Shown here: positions 50,209 to 59,542 of the stretch, piece after piece
How the letters are laid out: each line of letters opens with the position of its first letter
Position numbering within the stretch: the stretch's first letter is position 1
Assembly (NCBI GenBank): GCA_947488755.1
Contig: CANLAD010000001.1
Coordinates: 2,427,501 to 2,491,500 of the forward strand
From: an uncultured Erythrobacter sp.
Lineage (GTDB): Bacteria > Pseudomonadota > Alphaproteobacteria > Sphingomonadales > Sphingomonadaceae
Direction of reading: 5' to 3'
Length of the DNA: 64,000 nt
Notes under the pieces: model-generated
Told to the model about the DNA's origin: nothing
Database searches by the model: none
Seen by the model: the letters and a program-made list of their open reading frames with translations, nothing else
Made by a program: the position numbers and the translations under genes

Positions 50209-51513
50209 CTACATCAGCGACGTGATGAAGTGCAGTGTCATCCCGACCAGCCCGCCCACCAGCGTGCCATTGATTCGGATGAATTGCAGATCGCGCCCGA
50301 CCGCATTCTCGATCCGCCCGGTGATCGTGGTCGCATCCCAGCGGCGCACCGTTTCGGAAACCAGTTTCACAATCCCGCTGCCGTAGCGGGTCGCGATCCC
50401 TACCGCCGTGCGGCGCGCGAAGCGGTTGATCTGCAATTGTAGCCGCACATCCCGCTGCAGCGCTGCCCCCAATTCCGCCATCACCTTCTGCAATTCGACA
50501 CCGATGCCGCCATCGGCGCCGCGCGCGCGGGCGATCATCGAGCGGCGAATACGCTCCCACACGCCCATCCACCACTCCGCTACCGCCGGATTCTCGATCA
50601 GATCCCGCTTCATGGTCTCGACCCGCCCGCGCATCACGGGGTCGTGCTGCAGATTGTGTGCAAGGCTCGCGAGACCCTCCTCGGCCTTGTGGCGCAAGGG
50701 GTGGTCGGGATCGACCAGAACCTCGGCGAGCAGCTTGTACAGGCCATCAAGCACGTTGGAGGAGATGGTCTTGTCCAGCCCCGCCCAGCGCAGAACCCCG
50801 GCAACACGCGCGTGAATGATCTCGCGGATCGTCTCCTCATTGTCCTCCAGCGTCAGGCCCGCCCAGCGGATCAGCCCGTCGATCAGCGGCTGATGACGGC
50901 GATCGGCCATCATGCTTTCGAGCATCCGGCCGAGCAGCGGAGACACTTCGACCTTCGCCAATTGCCCAGCCAGACCCGAGCGCACCTGGTTGCCGAGCCG
51001 GTCAGGGTCGAGCGATTCGAGCACTTCGGCAAGCAGTTCTGCTGCCCCGCCGGTAATGCGCGAGCGTGTGTCGGGCCTGCTCGAATCCCGCGCGCTCTCA
51101 TCAGGAGGCGTGACCAGAAATTCGCCTAGCGCCTGCGCCACATTCATGCCCGACATGCGCCGCGCCACGACCGCAGGCGTGAGGAAGTTCTCGCGCAGGA
51201 ATTGCGCCATCGTGTCGGCGATGCGGTCCTTGTTGGTCGGGATGATTGCGGTGTGCGGGATCGGCAGGCCAAGCGGATGGCGGAACAGGGCCGTGACGGC
51301 GAACCAATCCGCCAGTCCGCCCACCATCGCCGCTTCGGCGAAGGCATTGACATAGCCCCAGGCCGGGTGGTCATCGACAAGGCCGTGCGTGGTGAAAAAC
51401 ACCGTCGCCATCGCGGCGAGCATGCCGGTCGCCGTCCAACGCATCCGCCGCGCACGGTCGGCGGTCAGCGGTTCGCCTCCGAATGTGAGGGGAGCGGGCG
51501 TGATCGTGGCCAT
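50209..51513 (-). CDS. DUF445 family membrane-associated protein
   Basis: A 434-residue protein of the DUF445/YjiN type. It begins with a membrane segment and the GGLADWFAVTALFRHPLGLP block that defines the family. It has long amphipathic helices in the middle and ends NGTLVGGLVGMTLHFITSLM with a second membrane-type stretch. The biological role is unknown; homologues are widespread as single genes in proteobacteria. Confidence 0.88.
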   Translation of the reverse strand: MATITPAPLTFGGEPLTADRARRMRWTATGMLAAMATVFFTTHGLVDDHPAWGYVNAFAEAAMVGGLADWFAVTALFRHPLGLPIPHTAIIPTNKDRIADTMAQFLRENFLTPAVVARRMSGMNVAQALGEFLVTPPDESARDSSRPDTRSRITGGAAELLAEVLESLDPDRLGNQVRSGLAGQLAKVEVSPLLGRMLESMMADRRHQPLIDGLIRWAGLTLEDNEETIREIIHARVAGVLRWAGLDKTISSNVLDGLYKLLAEVLVDPDHPLRHKAEEGLASLAHNLQHDPVMRGRVETMKRDLIENPAVAEWWMGVWERIRRSMIARARGADGGIGVELQKVMAELGAALQRDVRLQLQINRFARRTAVGIATRYGSGIVKLVSETVRRWDATTITGRIENAVGRDLQFIRINGTLVGGLVGMTLHFITSLM

Positions 51514-51584
51514 TGACGCTCTATCTGCCTGAAAAGGCCGAACGCGTCACGCCCCGCCCATCGCCCCATCACCGCCCGCGCGGG

Positions 51585-54500
51585 TCATTCGGCTGGCTCG
51601 CTCCCCGGCGGCAGGCGCGGTGGTTCTGCGCTGGATGTGCCGGGCAGCTTGCGCGCGGGCACTGGTCCTGCGGGAAGCGGGTCGTAGGGCCGATCCTCGT
51701 CTCCTGGACGATAGGTAAGCAATCGTTGGCGCATCCAGGGGCCGACGCGCCGTTCGAACCCGTCAGCCAGGCTGAATCCGGCTGGCACGATCACGAGCGT
51801 GAGCATGGTCGACATGATCAGCCCGCCGATCACCACGATGCCCATCGGCTGACGCCAGGCGCCATCGCCCGAAAGCGAAATCGCGACCGGGACCATGCCC
51901 GCCGTCATTGCCACGGTGGTCATCACGATCGGCTGCGCGCGCTTGTGCCCGGCTTCCATGATCGCCTCGAGCTTGTCGGTGCCGCGCGCCATTTCCTCGA
52001 TCGCGAAGTCGATCAGCAGGATCGAGTTCTTGGAAACGATGCCCAGAAGCAGCAGCATTCCGATGTAGACCGGCATGGATTGCGGCATCCCGACCAGCCA
52101 GACGAGCAGGATTCCCCCCAGCGGCGCGAGCGCGAGCGAGGTCATGTTGACGAGCGGGCTCATCAACCTTTTGTAGAGCAGCACCAGCACGGCGAAGACC
52201 AGAAGGACGCCGGCGATGATGGCGATAATCAGGTTCTGGATCAGCTCCTGCTGCCATTCATCCTCACCCACCACATCGCGGATAACGCCGGTGGGCAGGT
52301 TCTGCAGCACCGGCAAGGCATCGACCTGGGCCTGCGCCTCCCCCTTGAGCACGCCGCTTGCAAGATCCGCTCCGACCAGAACCCGGCGGTTCTGATTGTA
52401 GCGCTGAATCGCCGTCGGGCCGGAGCCGAACTCAATATCGGCGATCCGGCCAAGCGGGACGGAGCCTCCATTCACTGTCTGAACGGGCAGGTTGCGCAAA
52501 GTTGTCAGATCACCGCGCGCCTCGTCGCTCAATCGCACCGTGATCGGGATCTGGCGATCCGAGAGGGAGAAACGCGCCGCGTTCTGCTCGATCTCGCCCA
52601 GGGTTGCGATCCGGATCGTCTGCGAGAGCGCCGCGGTGGTCACGCCAAGCTCGGCTGCGATCTCTTCGCGCGGTGTCACGAGGATCTCGGGCCGGTTGAG
52701 GTCCGCGCTGATCCGCGGAGCGACCAGCGTGTTCAGGCCCTTCATCTGCTCGACAAGCTGGAACGCGGTTTCGTCGAGCAGATCGGGATCGGACCCGGCC
52801 AGCATCACGGTGATGTCGCGGCCCGACCCGAAGCCCGCGCTTTGCGACTGGAATCGCACGCGCGCATCGGCAATCTTTGCCAGTTCGGGGCCAAGTTCGC
52901 GCTCGAACTCGATCGACGTGCGCTCGCGATCGTCCTTCAGGGTCACGAAGATGGTCGAAGCGTCGCCGAGCCGTATCCGCTCCAGCATCAGTTCGACTTC
53001 AGGTTCCTGCGCCAGACGATCGGCAACCTGGTCAACCACGCGCTTGGTTCCGGCGAGGGTCGATCCGGGCACCATCTCGATCTGGACCCGCGAATTCTCG
53101 TCGTCGATGGTCGGCTGGAACTGCGGCGGAATCTGCCCGAAGAGCAATATCGTGACCAGCAATGAGAACCATCCGGCCGCGAGCATCCAGACACGGTGAT
53201 CGTAGAAGCGCGCGGTGAGATAGCGCGTGGCATTGCCTATCCTGCCGCCAAGACGAGATGGCAATTCGATCAGTTTGAACGCGCCCCAGCCCACGAGGAA
53301 GGTGGCGATCGAAGTCAGCAGCAAGAGCGTGACTTCGAACAGCTTGGAAGCCAGGAAGAACGGTGTTCCATAAGGATCGCTCGAAACCGCCGCCGCCACC
53401 TTGTCAGGTATCCCGAGGCTGGACAGGGCGTCAAAGATCCAGAACATGGCGATAGCAGTAATGGCCAGCAGCACGATCACTGTCGCCAGGAGCGCGACCA
53501 TGTAGATCGCGCGGGGGTGCGGCGCTTCGACACCTTCACGCCGTTCGCTCATCTTGCCTGTGTGGAGCGTCCAGGAGAGCGTGCGCAGGTAGCGATCCAT
53601 CATCGGGCCTTCGCCATGCGCGCCATGACCCTTTGACTTCAGGAAATAGGCCGCCATCAGCGGCGTGACCATGCGCGCGACGGCGAGGCTCATCAACACA
53701 GCGACGACTACGGTCAGGCCGAAATTCTGGAAGAACTGGCCCGATACGCCGGGCATGAGCCCAACGGGCAAAAACACCGCGACGATGCAGAAACTGGTTG
53801 CGACCACCGGCAAGCCGATTTCGTCGGCGGCATCGATGCTGGCCTGATAGGCGGTTTTGCCCATTCGCATATGTCGCACGATGTTCTCGATCTCGACGAT
53901 CGCATCATCGACCAGCACCCCCGCGACAAGCGCCAAGGCCAGCAGTGACAAGAAGTTCAGGTTGAAGCCGAGCAGATCCATGAAGAAGAACGTCGGAATC
54001 GCCGAAAGCGGGATCGCGACCGCGCTGATGAAGGTCGCCCGCCAGTCGCGCAGGAACAGGAAAACCACCACGATCGCGAGCACCGCGCCTTCGATCAGCG
54101 CCGACATCGACGAAACGTACTGTCCGCGCGTGTAGTTGGTGCTGGTGCCGAGATTGATGAACTCAACCCCCTCGATCTCCTCCTCCATCGCCTCCATTTC
54201 AGCGACTGCCGCATCGTAAACCGCAAGATCGGAGGAACCGCGCGCACGGTTCATGTAGAAGTTGACCACCTCCTTGTCGCCGACCTCGCTGATCGACGTG
54301 CGCTCGGAATAACCGTCGCGCACCCGCGCGACATCTGCCAGACGAATGGTGCGCCCGCCGCCAAGCTGGATCTGACGCTGGGAGAGATCGTAGGCGGTTT
54401 CTTCATTGCCGAGCACGCGCAGCGACTGGCGCGTACCACCGATCTCGGTAAGGCCGCCAGCCGCATCGAGATTGGTGACGCGCAGCACGTTGTTGATCTG

Positions 54501-55112
54501 GGACGCCGTGACGCCCAACGCCTGCATCTTGGCCGGATCGAGGATGACTTCGATCTCTCTGTCGACGCCGCCGAACCGACCGATTTCAGCCATGCCCTCG
54601 ATCTTCAGAAGCCGCTTGGAAACGGTATCGTCGATGAACCAGCTCAGCTGTTCGATCGTCATATCGTCGGCCTCGACGGCGAAATAGCCGATCGATCCGC
54701 CCGCAATGTTGACCTTTTGCACCCGCGGCTCGAGAATGCCGTCGGGCAATTGACCGCGGACACCGTCGATGGCTGTCGTCACCTCGCTCAGGGCTTCGAT
54801 CAGGTCGGTGCCGATTTCGAACTCGACCAGCGTGTTGGAGCTTCCCTCGCTGGCGGTCGACTGGATTGAATTGACACCGTTAATAGAGCGCAACGCACTT
54901 TCGACCCGCTGAGTGATCTGGTTCTCGATCTCTGTCGGGGCGGCGCCGGGCTGGGCAATATTGACGACCACCGCGGGGAAATCGACGTCAGGATTATTCG
55001 TCACATCCATCCGCGCAAAGCTCACCAGCCCGGCGAACAGCAAGGCGGTGAAAAGCACCAGCGGAACGACCGGATTGCGAATCGACCAGGCGGAGATATT
55101 GCGAAAATTCAT
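51585..55112 (-). CDS. RND efflux transporter permease with extended central loop
   Basis: A 1175-residue AcrB/HAE1-like inner-membrane permease. The proton-relay pair is at Asp402-Asp403 (GVLVDDAIVEIEN) and the second-half signature is GIVSKNSILLIDFAIEEMA. It is about 130 residues longer than typical AcrB-type pumps. The extra part lies between TM6 and TM7 (about 520-635) and includes two additional hydrophobic segments (YMVALLATVIVLLAITAIAM and LFEVTLLLLTSIATFLVGWG). It exports hydrophobic compounds with the adaptor encoded upstream (55189); no outer-membrane factor gene is near. Confidence 0.93.
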   Translation of the reverse strand: MNFRNISAWSIRNPVVPLVLFTALLFAGLVSFARMDVTNNPDVDFPAVVVNIAQPGAAPTEIENQITQRVESALRSINGVNSIQSTASEGSSNTLVEFEIGTDLIEALSEVTTAIDGVRGQLPDGILEPRVQKVNIAGGSIGYFAVEADDMTIEQLSWFIDDTVSKRLLKIEGMAEIGRFGGVDREIEVILDPAKMQALGVTASQINNVLRVTNLDAAGGLTEIGGTRQSLRVLGNEETAYDLSQRQIQLGGGRTIRLADVARVRDGYSERTSISEVGDKEVVNFYMNRARGSSDLAVYDAAVAEMEAMEEEIEGVEFINLGTSTNYTRGQYVSSMSALIEGAVLAIVVVFLFLRDWRATFISAVAIPLSAIPTFFFMDLLGFNLNFLSLLALALVAGVLVDDAIVEIENIVRHMRMGKTAYQASIDAADEIGLPVVATSFCIVAVFLPVGLMPGVSGQFFQNFGLTVVVAVLMSLAVARMVTPLMAAYFLKSKGHGAHGEGPMMDRYLRTLSWTLHTGKMSERREGVEAPHPRAIYMVALLATVIVLLAITAIAMFWIFDALSSLGIPDKVAAAVSSDPYGTPFFLASKLFEVTLLLLTSIATFLVGWGAFKLIELPSRLGGRIGNATRYLTARFYDHRVWMLAAGWFSLLVTILLFGQIPPQFQPTIDDENSRVQIEMVPGSTLAGTKRVVDQVADRLAQEPEVELMLERIRLGDASTIFVTLKDDRERTSIEFERELGPELAKIADARVRFQSQSAGFGSGRDITVMLAGSDPDLLDETAFQLVEQMKGLNTLVAPRISADLNRPEILVTPREEIAAELGVTTAALSQTIRIATLGEIEQNAARFSLSDRQIPITVRLSDEARGDLTTLRNLPVQTVNGGSVPLGRIADIEFGSGPTAIQRYNQNRRVLVGADLASGVLKGEAQAQVDALPVLQNLPTGVIRDVVGEDEWQQELIQNLIIAIIAGVLLVFAVLVLLYKRLMSPLVNMTSLALAPLGGILLVWLVGMPQSMPVYIGMLLLLGIVSKNSILLIDFAIEEMARGTDKLEAIMEAGHKRAQPIVMTTVAMTAGMVPVAISLSGDGAWRQPMGIVVIGGLIMSTMLTLVIVPAGFSLADGFERRVGPWMRQRLLTYRPGDEDRPYDPLPAGPVPARKLPGTSSAEPPRLPPGSEPAE

Positions 55113-55188
55113 ATGGTTCGGGCTCGTTCGGCGCTGGGTCCGGCAGCCGAAGCCGTCCGGTTAGTCCGGTGCGCGGCTTGCCGACACA

Positions 55189-56406
55189 TCATGATGTCTC
55201 CCGGCGCGGATCGACGGTTTCATCGGGACTGAGGAAGCCGCCTGCGCGCAGCACTACCAGTTCGGTGCCGGTAAGCCCTTCGGTGATGGCGACACCATCG
55301 GCTGTAACTGCTCCGGTGGTGACCGGCGTGCGGCGCGCCTTGTTGTCATCCCCGACGGTATAGACATAGCTGCCCTCGTCATCGGCCAGCACGGCGCTTT
55401 CGGGCAGAACGGTCGCTTCGATCGTGCCGCTCCGGATGCGTGCGGTGGCAAATCCGCCGGGTCGCAGCTCGGGAGCATAGGACAGGGCGACGCGCGCAGT
55501 GCCCTGGCGGCTTTGATCGTCGATCGTCGGCGAAAGCTGCCAAACTTGCCCTTCGAACGTCTTTTCCGAACCTGCCGGCGTCACGGTTGCGACGACGCCT
55601 TGCGACAAGGATGCAAGCTGGCTCTCGCCGACTTGTGCCAGCATTTCCATTTCGCCACCGCGCGCGATGGTGAACAGCGCGGGCGAGCCGGCTCCGACCG
55701 TCTGGCCAGGCTCCACATTGCGTTCCAGCACGTAGCCCGAGGCGGGTGCGACAACGCTGAGCTGCGCATTGCGAGCGCGCCGCTCGCCGAGTTGCGCCTC
55801 GGCCACACGCACCCGAGCGACGGCGGAGTCGCGCTCCGCAGTCAGGCGGTCGACGTCGGCTTTCGATACGAAACCGCGCTCCACCAATTGCAGCGCGCGG
55901 TCGAGATTGGACTGCGCAAGCTGAGCATCGGCTCTGGCAACCTCGATCTGCGCCGCCTGCGCTTCGGCCTGCTGCGTCTGCACGGACCGATCGATCACCG
56001 CGAGCACTTCACCGCTACGCACCCAGTCGCCTGCATCGACGCGCACGGACACCACGCGCCCGCCTTCACCCACGACACCGACCGGCATCGCGCGCCGCGC
56101 GGCGATGGTTCCGGGTGCCTCGACAATGCCGGCAATCGTAGTGCGGCCCGGCGCGATCACGGTAACGACCGGAGCCTGCGCACCTTCGTCACCCGCCGTC
56201 TCGCCGTCATCGCCAAAGAAAGCAAAGTAGGCCCCGACCGCAAGCAGCAGCGCAAACAGAATGCCCAGCCCGATCAGCAGGCCGCGCGGCAAACCGCCCG
56301 ATCGCTCATCAGAATGCGCGCTGGACTGCCGTGCGGGATCACGCGTCGCCACATCGGTGGAGATATCGTCCTGCGCATCAGCCGTGATCGTGGTGTCGTA
56401 ATTCAT
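55189..56406 (-). CDS. RND periplasmic adaptor (membrane fusion protein)
   Basis: A 405-residue HlyD/AcrA-like adaptor. It has an N-terminal transmembrane anchor (GLLIGLGILFALLLAVGAYF), a barrel-sandwich lipoyl-like domain (VSVRVDAGDWVRSGEVLAVI and SVVAPASGYVLERNVEPGQT), and a helical hairpin with AQ-rich repeats in between. Met 56406 is preferred since gggaag precedes it; Met 56463 would add 19 residues (MSITHP...). It forms an operon with the RND permease 76 bases downstream. Confidence 0.9.
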   Translation of the reverse strand: MNYDTTITADAQDDISTDVATRDPARQSSAHSDERSGGLPRGLLIGLGILFALLLAVGAYFAFFGDDGETAGDEGAQAPVVTVIAPGRTTIAGIVEAPGTIAARRAMPVGVVGEGGRVVSVRVDAGDWVRSGEVLAVIDRSVQTQQAEAQAAQIEVARADAQLAQSNLDRALQLVERGFVSKADVDRLTAERDSAVARVRVAEAQLGERRARNAQLSVVAPASGYVLERNVEPGQTVGAGSPALFTIARGGEMEMLAQVGESQLASLSQGVVATVTPAGSEKTFEGQVWQLSPTIDDQSRQGTARVALSYAPELRPGGFATARIRSGTIEATVLPESAVLADDEGSYVYTVGDDNKARRTPVTTGAVTADGVAITEGLTGTELVVLRAGGFLSPDETVDPRRETS

Positions 56407-56603
56407 TCTGCTTCCCGAAGGATTGGCGTGGGTGCCAGGATCTGAGGGGTGTGTTATAGACATAAGTCACTTCGCGCAATCTTTCATAAGCCTGTGCGCG
56501 ACTTCGGGCAATGCGCGGTTCGACTAGGGACTTGAGCAAGGGGTCGAACGCATTTCACTCACCTGGTGGTTCGCTCTTATATGCCCCGCGGATGCAAAAC
56601 GAA

Positions 56604-56634
56604 GGGCGGCGCGGTCCAGTCGACCCCGCCGCCC
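56604..56634 (-). terminator. Terminator after the GlsB-like gene
   Basis: The stem gggcggcg / cgccgccc (56604-56611 and 56627-56634) lies 32 bases beyond the stop of the minus-strand gene and on that strand is followed by ttcgtttt. This is a good intrinsic terminator layout. Confidence 0.75.
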
Positions 56635-56665
56635 CTTAGCTGCAAGCGCTCTATGAATGCGGGCG

Positions 56666-56932
56666 TTACCGCACCCGACCGCGCTGGATCAGGTTCAGAA
56701 TGGCCAGGAGAACCACCGCACCGAGTAGCGACATCAGCAGGCCGGGGATGCTGAAACTGGTCAGGGTCGCATCAACTCCGAGGAACGTCGTTCCCAGAAA
56801 CCCTCCCAAGAGCGCGCCAATCAGGCCCACGACGATGTTCCAGAAAATGCCCATCGAGGCATCGCGCCCCATGATCATGCTTGCCACCCAGCCAATCAGC
56901 CCGCCGACAATAATCGCGACAATCCAACCCAT
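56666..56932 (-). CDS. GlsB/YeaQ/YmgE family stress-response membrane protein
   Basis: An 88-residue protein with three hydrophobic segments and glycine-rich turns (VGGLIGWVASMIMGRD, VVGLIGALLGGFLGTTFLG). The pattern and length fit the GlsB/YeaQ (transglycosylase-associated) family. Start 56932 has gggaga 6 bases upstream. It is monocistronic between the RND adaptor and the SciP gene. The function in the envelope stress response is inferred from the family. Confidence 0.88.
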   Translation of the reverse strand: MGWIVAIIVGGLIGWVASMIMGRDASMGIFWNIVVGLIGALLGGFLGTTFLGVDATLTSFSIPGLLMSLLGAVVLLAILNLIQRGRVR

Positions 56933-57029
56933 CGTGCGTCTCCCATGTTGCACCTAGTTCAACGATGCTACGGATGGGAGGGTCGGGTGTTCCCGCACAA
57001 ACCCACGGCCGATGTCGCGCGTGGGCGTA

Positions 57030-57329
57030 TCAGAACTTGTGCTGGCGCTCGTACAGATCGCGATAGGATTGCAGCTTTGTCACGCGCAGGCCGAGCATGC
57101 CGGAGCGATCGATCGCCCTCTGCCAGGAAGCAAATTCCTCGAGCGTCAAGCCGTAGCGCTCCAGCGCTTCGTCAAGCGTCAGCAGGCCACCGCTGACGGC
57201 GGCGACGACTTCGGCCTTGCGACGCACGACCCAGCGCTTGGTCTTGGGCGAGGGCAGGTCGTCAAGGGTCAAGGGTTCGCCCAGGGGGCCGATCACTTCG
57301 GCCGGGCGAATGTCCTGGTTTTCAATCAT
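57030..57329 (-). CDS. sciP: SciP-like DUF1153 transcriptional regulator
   Basis: A 99-residue helix-turn-helix protein. IGPLGEPLTLDDLPSPKTKR and RWVVRRKAEVVAAVSGGLLT are the conserved DUF1153 blocks, followed by the LTLEEFASWQRAIDRSGMLG helix. In Caulobacter SciP binds CtrA and blocks its promoters during the cell cycle. Start 57329 is chosen with gagagac upstream; the longer frame to 57407 is not conserved-like. It overlaps the upstream gene by 8 bases. Confidence 0.93.
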   Translation of the reverse strand: MIENQDIRPAEVIGPLGEPLTLDDLPSPKTKRWVVRRKAEVVAAVSGGLLTLDEALERYGLTLEEFASWQRAIDRSGMLGLRVTKLQSYRDLYERQHKF

Positions 57330-57810
57330 TTGTCGTCTCTCGGGTCGCCTCTCGCCGTCCGCTGCGCTGGCCCGGTCCGCCACCGGCGAACCCAACGGTC
57401 CGATCATGTCTGGCGCTTGAGGCTTTGCCGCGCTCTAAAGCAACATGGTTAACAGTGTGTTGGCGCACCCGCCGCGCCCTGCGAAGCGCTTCCTCCCCAG
57501 TATCGGCGTCGATCGCTGCGGCAGCTCTCTCGCAGCGCGAATCGAGATAGCGACCAGCGGCGCGCGCAAACTCGGTCGATGCGAGGCCCGCTTCGCCTTC
57601 GCGTTCAACTTCAAGAAGCTGACGCAGATCGCGCACCGCGTTGAGGCGTGCGGTTAATTCATTCCAGTCCAGTTCGCGCAAGGATCCGCCCCCGATACCG
57701 GGTACGGCATCGGCATGGTCAACAGCCGGGTCGATCGCGCCGGAAACGGAAACGTCATGCGCTTCGACATCGTCAAACGCTCCCGCGGCAGGCTGGCTTT
57801 TTTCGAACAT
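57322..57810 (-). CDS. Hypothetical protein upstream of sciP
   Basis: A 162-residue protein rich in Ala and Arg, with a helical middle part (LRELDWNELTARLNAVRDLR, then QLLEVEREGEAG). No domain is recognised. Its end overlaps the sciP start by 8 bases on the same strand, so the two would be coupled. The disordered tail after residue 125 may mean the true stop or frame is uncertain. The region upstream (57811-57973) is the divergent promoter zone with mnmA. Confidence 0.58.
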   Translation of the reverse strand: MFEKSQPAAGAFDDVEAHDVSVSGAIDPAVDHADAVPGIGGGSLRELDWNELTARLNAVRDLRQLLEVEREGEAGLASTEFARAAGRYLDSRCERAAAAIDADTGEEALRRARRVRQHTVNHVALERGKASSARHDRTVGFAGGGPGQRSGRREATRETTND

Positions 57811-57973
57811 GACGACGGTGTGTAGGGCGAGAGCGTCAAGATGTGGTAAAACTGCTCTTTACCTCAGCTTAGGAATGATCCGCGCGGCTGCTGTAAGCAT
57901 TGCATAAGCGCCGCCGCGGTCGACCCTCCGCTCTGGCGGAGCAGCGCATGAACGCCTATATGCCGCGCCGATC

Positions 57974-59146
57974 ATGACGCTTGCAAACTCTCTTGCCCCC
58001 GCCCGCGACCCAAGTCTGCGCACCGCCGCGCTGTTCGATCTGCCGCGCGCCGCCGCCGAATGCCGTATCGTCGTCGCGATGAGCGGCGGGGTCGATTCCT
58101 CGGTTGTAGCGGCCCTCGCGGCGGAAACCGGCGCGGAAGTGATCGGTATCACCTTGCAGCTCTATGATTATGGCGCGGCGACCGGGCGCAAAGGCGCGTG
58201 CTGCGCGGGCGACGACATCGCCGATGCTCGGGCCGTCGCAGACCGGCTCGGCATCGCGCATTACGTGTTCGATCACGAAAGCGCGTTTCGCGAGGATGTG
58301 GTCGAACAGTTCGCCGACGAATACCTCGCCGGACGCACGCCGGTGCCCTGCATCCGCTGCAATATGGGGCCCAAATTCACCGACCTGTTCCGAATGGCGC
58401 GCGAGCTGGGGGCGGATTGCCTTGCGACCGGGCATTACGTCCGGCGGGTCGAGGCACAGGGAGGCCCGCACCTTTATCGCGCGCTCGATCCGGCCCGCGA
58501 CCAGTCGTATTTCCTCTACGCGACAACGCGCGAACAGCTTGAATTCATTCGCTTTCCGCTGGGCGGATTACCCAAGACGCAGGTGCGCGAGCTGGCAGAG
58601 GATGCAGGCCTTCGCAACGCGGCGAAGCCCGATAGTCAGGACATCTGCTTCGTGCCGGACGGCAATTACGCCGGTATCGTCACCAAGCTGCGCCCCGAAG
58701 GCGGTGTCCCCGGCCCGATCGTCCATGCGGCGACCGGCGCGGTGCTGGGCGAGCACAAGGGTATCGTTCATTACACGGTCGGCCAGCGTAAAGGCTTGGA
58801 TATCGGCGGCCAGCCCGAGCCGCTTTACGTCATCGCTCTCGATGCCGAAGCTCGCACGGTTCGCGTCGGACCCAAGCGCATGCTGGGGGTGACACAAGCG
58901 GTACTGAAAGAGACCAACCGCATCGGAGAGGTGCCCGAAGGCGTTCAACTGACCGCCAAGGTGCGCAGCCTCGCCAGGCCGGTGCCGGTCACCCTCGAAA
59001 GACCGCTTGGCGATGGTGCATCTTGCGCAATCGACTTTGCAGAGCCGGAGTTCGGAGTCGCGCCCGGACAGGCGGCGGTGATCTATGCCGGTGAGCGGGT
59101 CGTGGGCGGCGGGTGGATCGATTCGACCATCCCGGTCGCGTCCTGA
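57974..59146 (+). CDS. mnmA: tRNA 2-thiouridine synthase MnmA
   Basis: A 390-residue tRNA-specific 2-thiouridylase acting on U34 of Lys, Glu and Gln tRNAs. The ATP-binding SGGVDSS is at residues 37-43; the catalytic Cys pair lies in [11 protein letters not shown] and [10 protein letters not shown]. The C-terminal domain is complete. Start ATG 57974 gives a slightly long N-terminus (about 30 residues before the core). Confidence 0.96.
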   Translation: MTLANSLAPARDPSLRTAALFDLPRAAAECRIVVAMSGGVDSSVVAALAAETGAEVIGITLQLYDYGAATGRKGACCAGDDIADARAVADRLGIAHYVFDHESAFREDVVEQFADEYLAGRTPVPCIRCNMGPKFTDLFRMARELGADCLATGHYVRRVEAQGGPHLYRALDPARDQSYFLYATTREQLEFIRFPLGGLPKTQVRELAEDAGLRNAAKPDSQDICFVPDGNYAGIVTKLRPEGGVPGPIVHAATGAVLGEHKGIVHYTVGQRKGLDIGGQPEPLYVIALDAEARTVRVGPKRMLGVTQAVLKETNRIGEVPEGVQLTAKVRSLARPVPVTLERPLGDGASCAIDFAEPEFGVAPGQAAVIYAGERVVGGGWIDSTIPVAS

Positions 59147-59147
59147 G

Positions 59148-59513
59148 TCATTCGTCCCAGGGCTCCAGCACGCAGCCATAGCCTTCGCGATAGGTGGCGG
59201 TCGTTTCGGCAAGCATGGGGAAAGTCGCGGTGACGCTGCGTGCTTCGGGATCGTCGCTGAGTGCGACCAGCTCCATTCCGCCAAGCTTGTCCTTCTCGCA
59301 GTCCTCCAGACTTCGCCCCGCGACGAAGCGACACGAGCACGCGACCCGCGCGGCGTAGGACGTGCCGACATCGGCGTAGCCCTGTGCCGGCGCGCGGTTG
59401 AGCCACGCGGCGGCAGCGATCGCGGCGATGGCGGAGACGACCAGCCACAGCATGATGCGCGATCGCAGCGGTCGTTCCTCGGCTGTCTTTGCTCCGGTTT
59501 TTGTCGTTGCCAA
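59148..59513 (-). CDS. Small membrane-anchored Cys-containing protein of unknown function
   Basis: A 121-residue protein with one N-terminal transmembrane segment (MLWLVVSAIAAIAAAAWL, residues 21-38) and a periplasmic part with four Cys (RVACSCRFVAGRSLEDCEKD and YGCVLEPWD). No family is recognised. It ends 1 base after the mnmA stop and is divergent from the serine hydrolase gene at 59543; in the same cellular compartment, it could be a partner, but this is only positional. Confidence 0.6.
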   Translation of the reverse strand: MATTKTGAKTAEERPLRSRIMLWLVVSAIAAIAAAAWLNRAPAQGYADVGTSYAARVACSCRFVAGRSLEDCEKDKLGGMELVALSDDPEARSVTATFPMLAETTATYREGYGCVLEPWDE

Positions 59514-59542
59514 GCGGCACCTCTTGAGGAATTGGGAGCGCG

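Noticed and set aside
51513..53165. 550-residue plus-strand frame over the RND permease C-terminal half
   Set aside because: Antisense of a complete RND permease; no protein family character.
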